Part shown: positions 60,277 to 64,000 of the stretch, one piece after another
Layout: each line of letters begins with the position of its first letter
How positions within the stretch are numbered: position 1 is the stretch's first letter
Notes under the pieces: generated by a model
What the model saw: the letters and a program-made list of their open reading frames with translations, nothing else
The model's database searches: none
Told to the model about the DNA's origin: nothing
From: Stomorhina lunata
Taxonomy: Eukaryota; Arthropoda; Insecta; Diptera; Rhiniidae
Direction of reading: 5' to 3'
NCBI GenBank assembly: GCA_933228675.1
Contig: OW121741.1
Location: 19,605,997 to 19,669,996, forward strand
DNA: 64,000 nucleotides
Position numbers and translations under genes: made by a program

Positions 60277-63009
60277 GAAAATTTCCTATAAAAATAGGAA
60301 ATTTTTGAAAAATTTCCTATAAAAATAGGAAATTTTTGAAAAATTTCCTATAAAAATAGGAAATTTTTGAAAAATTTCCTATAAAAATAGGAAATTTTTG
60401 AAAAATTTCCTATAAAAATAGGAAATTTTTGAAAAATTTCCTATAAAAATAGGAAATTTTTGAAAAATTTCCTATAAAAATAGGAAATTTTTGAAAAATT
60501 TCCTATAAAAATAGGAAATTTTTGAAAAATTTCCTATAAAAATAGGAAATTTTTGAAAAATTTCCTATAAAAATAGGAAATTTTTGAAAAATTTCCTATA
60601 AAAATAGGAAATTTTGAAAAATTTCCTATAAAAATAGGAAATTTTTGAAAAATTTCCTATAAAAATAGGAAATTTTTGAAAAATTTCCTATAAAAATAGG
60701 AAATTTTTGAAAAATTTCCTATAAAAATAGGAAATTTTTGAAAAATTTCCTATAAAAATAGGAAATTTTTGAAAAATTTCCTATAAAAATAGGAAATTTT
60801 TGAAAAATTTCCTATAAAAATAGGAAATTTTTGAAAAATTTCCTATAAAAATAGGAAATTTTTGAAAAATTTCCTATAAAAATAGGAAATTTTTGAAAAA
60901 TTTCCTATAAAAATAGGAAATTTTTGAAAAATTTCCTATAAAAATAGGAAATTTTTGAAAAATTTCCTATAAAAATAGGAAATTTTTGAAAAATTTCCTA
61001 TAAAAATAGGAAATTTTTGAAAAATTTCCTATAAAAATAGGAAATTTTTGAAAAATTTCCTATAAAAATAGGAAATTTTTGAAAAATTTCCTATAAAAAT
61101 AGGAAATTTTTGAAAAATTTCCTATAAAAATAGGAAATTTTTGAAAAATTTCCTATAAAAATAGGAAATTTTTGAAAAATTTCCTATAAAAATAGGAAAT
61201 TTTTGAAAAATTTCCTATAAAAATAGGAAATTTTTGAAAAATTTCCTATAAAAATAGGAAATTTTTGAAAAATTTCCTATAAAAATAGGAAATTTTTGAA
61301 AAATTTCCTATAAAAATAGGAAATTTTTGAAAAATTTCCTATAAAAATAGGAAATTTTTGAAAAATTTCCTATAAAAATAGGAAATTTTTGAAAAATTTC
61401 CTATAAAAATAGGAAATTTTTGAAAAATTTCCTATAAAAATAGGAAATTTTTGAAAAATTTCCTATAAAAATAGGAAATTTTTGAAAATTTCCTATAAAA
61501 ATAGGAAATTTTTGAAAAATTTCCTATAAAAATAGGAAATTTTTGAAAAATTTCCTATAAAAATAGGAAATTTTTGAAAAATTTCCTATAAAAATAGGAA
61601 ATTTTTGAAAAATTTCCTATAAAAATAGGAAATTTTTGAAAAATTTCCTATAAAAATAGGAAATTTTTGAAAAATTTCCTATAAAAATAGGAAATTTTTG
61701 AAAAATTTCCTATAAAAATAGGAAATTTTTGAAAAATTTCCTATAAAAATAGGAAATTTTTGAAAAATTTCCTATAAAAATAGGAAATTTTTGAAAAATT
61801 TCCTATAAAAATAGGAAATTTTTGAAAAATTTCCTATAAAAATAGGAAATTTTTGAAAAATTTCCTATAAAAATAGGAAATTTTTGAAAAATTTCCTATA
61901 AAAATAGGAAATTTTTGAAAAATTTCCTATAAAAATAGGAAATTTTTGAAAAATTTCCTATAAAAATAGGAAATTTTTGAAAAATTTCCTATAAAAATAG
62001 GAAATTTTTGAAAAATTTCCTATAAAAATAGGAAATTTTTGAAAAATTTCCTATAAAAATAGGAAATTTTTGAAAAATTTCCTATAAAAATAGGAAATTT
62101 TTGAAAAATTTCCTATAAAAATAGGAAATTTTTGAAAAATTTCCTATAAAAATAGGAAATTTTTGAAAAATTTCCTATAAAAATAGGAAATTTTTGAAAA
62201 ATTTCCTATAAAAATAGGAAATTTTTGAAAAATTTCCTATAAAAATAGGAAATTTTTGAAAAATTTCCTATAAAAATAGGAAATTTTTGAAAAATTTCCT
62301 ATAAAAATAGGAAATTTTTCAAAAATTTCCTATAAAAATAGGAAATTTTTGAAAAATTTCCTATAAAAATAGGAAATTTTTCAAAAATTTCCTATAAAAA
62401 TAGGAAATTTTTCAAAAATTTCCTATAAAAATAGGAAATTTTTGAAAAATTTCCTATAAAAATAGGAAATTTTTGAAAAATTTCCTATAAAAATAGGAAA
62501 TTTTTGAAAAATTTCCTATAAAAATAGGAAATTTTTGAAAAATTTCCTATAAAAATAGGAAATTTTTGAAAAATTTCCTATAAAATAGGAAATTTTTGAA
62601 AAATTTCCTATAAAAATAGGAAATTTTTGAAAAATTTCCTATAAAAATAGGAAATTTTTGAAAAATTTCCTATAAAAATAGGAAATTTTTGAAAAATTTC
62701 CTATAAAAATAGGAAATTTTTGAAAAATTTCCTATAAAAATAGGAAATTTTTGAAAAATTTCCTATAAAAATAGGAAATTTTTGAAAAATTTCCTATAAA
62801 AATAGGAAATTTTTGAAAAATTTCCTATAAAAATAGGAAATTTTTGAAAAATTTCCTATAAAAATAGGAAATTTTTGAAAAACTTCCTATAAAAATAGGA
62901 AATTTTTGAAAAATTTCCTATAAAAAAAGGAAATTTTTGAAAAATTTCCTATTTTTATCGGAAATTTTTTTAAAAATTTCCTATAACATTACGAAATTTT
63001 TGAAAAATA
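60277..63009 (+). repeat. sat31 array between divergent channel genes (about 88 units, G orientation)
   Basis: About 2.7 kb of nearly identical 31-bp units, G-centred with TATAAAAATA on the plus strand, i.e. opposite to the intron 3 array. Three units near the right side have the centre base of the opposite orientation (C at 62320, 62382, 62413) while keeping the AAAA spacer. At 62951 one spacer is TATTTTTAT. One unit at 61487 lacks two A's, and one at 62584 lacks one. Confidence 0.97.
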
Positions 63010-63442
63010 TGGATATAGTTTTTCTTATGGATAATTCGTTATCTACTACTTTAAAAATGTAGATATTTGCTATCAATTGACACTAATTTGATTTAGTCTT
63101 TTTAAGCACAATTTTTCAAGTTTTTATGAAAAGAAAATTGTACATATTTTGACACTGAACTTTTTCTTATATCCTCTAGGGTCTTGCATTTATAGTATTA
63201 ACTTTAACATTTGAGAAACTGTTGCCTTTACAATAGATTTCACACAATCTTTGTCAATATCATTAAATCAGTTCTAGTTGTTAAGATTGATAGCATTAAT
63301 TATTGTATTCAAATATTTGTCAAGCATTAGCTATACCCTAAAAAAAATGTATCTACATAAATAGCATGAAATTATGTTTACAACCTTATTGCAAAGGCAG
63401 ATTTCAACACTGAAGAATATTTTTCTAATTAACGCATTAGAT
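63010..63442 (+). promoter_or_regulatory. 5' flank of second channel gene
   Basis: About 430 bp of AT-rich unique DNA upstream of the preferred start. An earlier in-frame ATG at 63374 would extend the protein by 23 residues. I see no clear TATA box or initiator. Confidence 0.3.
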
Positions 63443-64000
63443 ATGGCCTTTCCTACATATAAGCCAGCTCAAACCTTGGCTTTGAGGCATCTAAATCGGA
63501 AAATGGATTCGAATCTCAAGAAACAGCAAAACTCTCGATTTAGTAAAGAATTCAAAGAATCTGCTCGGCAGTTGATTATGGAATTTGGTGGCAAATCGAC
63601 CATACATGGGGTTAATAGAATATTTCAGGAGCACTCTAATAAATATGAAAGGTCAAAAGGTTAACTTCAAAGTTTTACAAAGTTCTTAAACAAGATCTCT
63701 ATTTAAACAGATTCTTTTGGCTCTGCACTCTCATATCTGCTCTGTTGGGTTGCATTTACGTCTGCCTAATCCTCTCTCAACGCTTTAGTGCTGGTAGTCT
63801 ACAAACCATTGTCGATAGCACGAACAGTCCGGTTTTTGAGATACACTTTCCCGAGATATCAATTTGCAATGCAAATCACCTAAATTGGCAAAGACTAGAA
63901 GATGCCAAAAATCATTTTATGCCGCATGAAAATAATACCGAAAGAATACGTATGTTTGAGCTAGTAATAGGTCTTTACGATAGTTTAACTTTTGGAGGCT
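63443..64000 (+). CDS. Second pickpocket-like DEG/ENaC subunit, 5' part, cut by window end
   Basis: Paralogue of the minus-strand channel gene, transcribed away from it. Exon 1 runs 63443-63651 and exon 2 from 63711 to past the window. The 59-bp intron has a weak AG|GTCAAA donor and a TTTAAACAG acceptor, phase 2. Splicing joins KYE-R-FFWLC, so HGVNRIF lies 11 residues before the TM1 tryptophan, the same spacing as in the first gene. Visible features: HG at 55-56, TM1 (FFWLCTLISALLGCIYVCL), HFPEISICN and NHLNWQRLEDA. The start is uncertain: ATG 63443 (G at -3, G at +4) is preferred over 63374 and 63504. About 166 residues are present. The pore and TM2 lie beyond the window. Confidence 0.88.

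Noticed and set aside
1..64000. CRISPR-like regular repeats
   Set aside because: Units are contiguous with no spacers, and the setting is eukaryotic.
1..64000. tRNA or other small RNA genes
   Set aside because: A few GGTTCGA-like strings were inspected (e.g. near 16712 and 42922), but none sits in a cloverleaf context.

Overview
This looks like AT-rich, satellite-dense nuclear DNA from a fly, most likely a higher dipteran. The evidence is intron-containing DEG/ENaC channel genes of the pickpocket type with 58-68 bp small introns, dispersed MITE-like elements, and no operons, ribosome binding sites or other bacterial signals. By hand count, about two thirds of the window is tandem repeat. Species and chromosome cannot be read from the sequence.

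Layout. 1-263: decayed 31-bp satellite. 1601-4023: a different, doubly palindromic 31-bp satellite (called sat31, here 'G orientation'). 5181-8601 and 10201-13922: one 11-bp satellite (11A) in opposite orientations around a 1.6-kb spacer. 17028-19930: ACAG microsatellite, then diverged sat31 in both orientations, interrupted by an 802-bp element. 21108-30372: a (TAGTAT)n array of about 9.3 kb. 32771-35640 and 36611-42045: a second 11-bp satellite (11B), again in opposite orientations, around a 1-kb spacer. 42055-44051: an old inverted repeat holding a pogo-like MITE with TA target duplications. 42434-42860 and 44456-48330: a 29-bp satellite in opposite orientations. 48675-50676: a cluster of long-TIR MITEs.

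Genes. Only two are supported, both in the last 13 kb. One is a complete six-exon pickpocket-like channel subunit (557 aa, minus strand, 60042 back to 50768). I assembled it by hand; every junction keeps frame and restores family motifs. The other is the 5' part of a divergent paralogue (plus strand, from about 63443 to beyond the window end). They lie head to head. The 7.2-kb intron 3 of the first gene is almost wholly sat31 (C orientation on the plus strand). The intergenic region between the two starts is mostly sat31 in the opposite orientation.

The main pattern is that 11A, 11B, the 29-bp satellite and sat31 each occur as oppositely oriented arrays around non-homologous unique DNA. The longer units are themselves dyad-symmetric. 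This recalls the tandem-repeat inverted termini of Foldback transposons, but no target duplication or transposase was found, so that link is a hypothesis.
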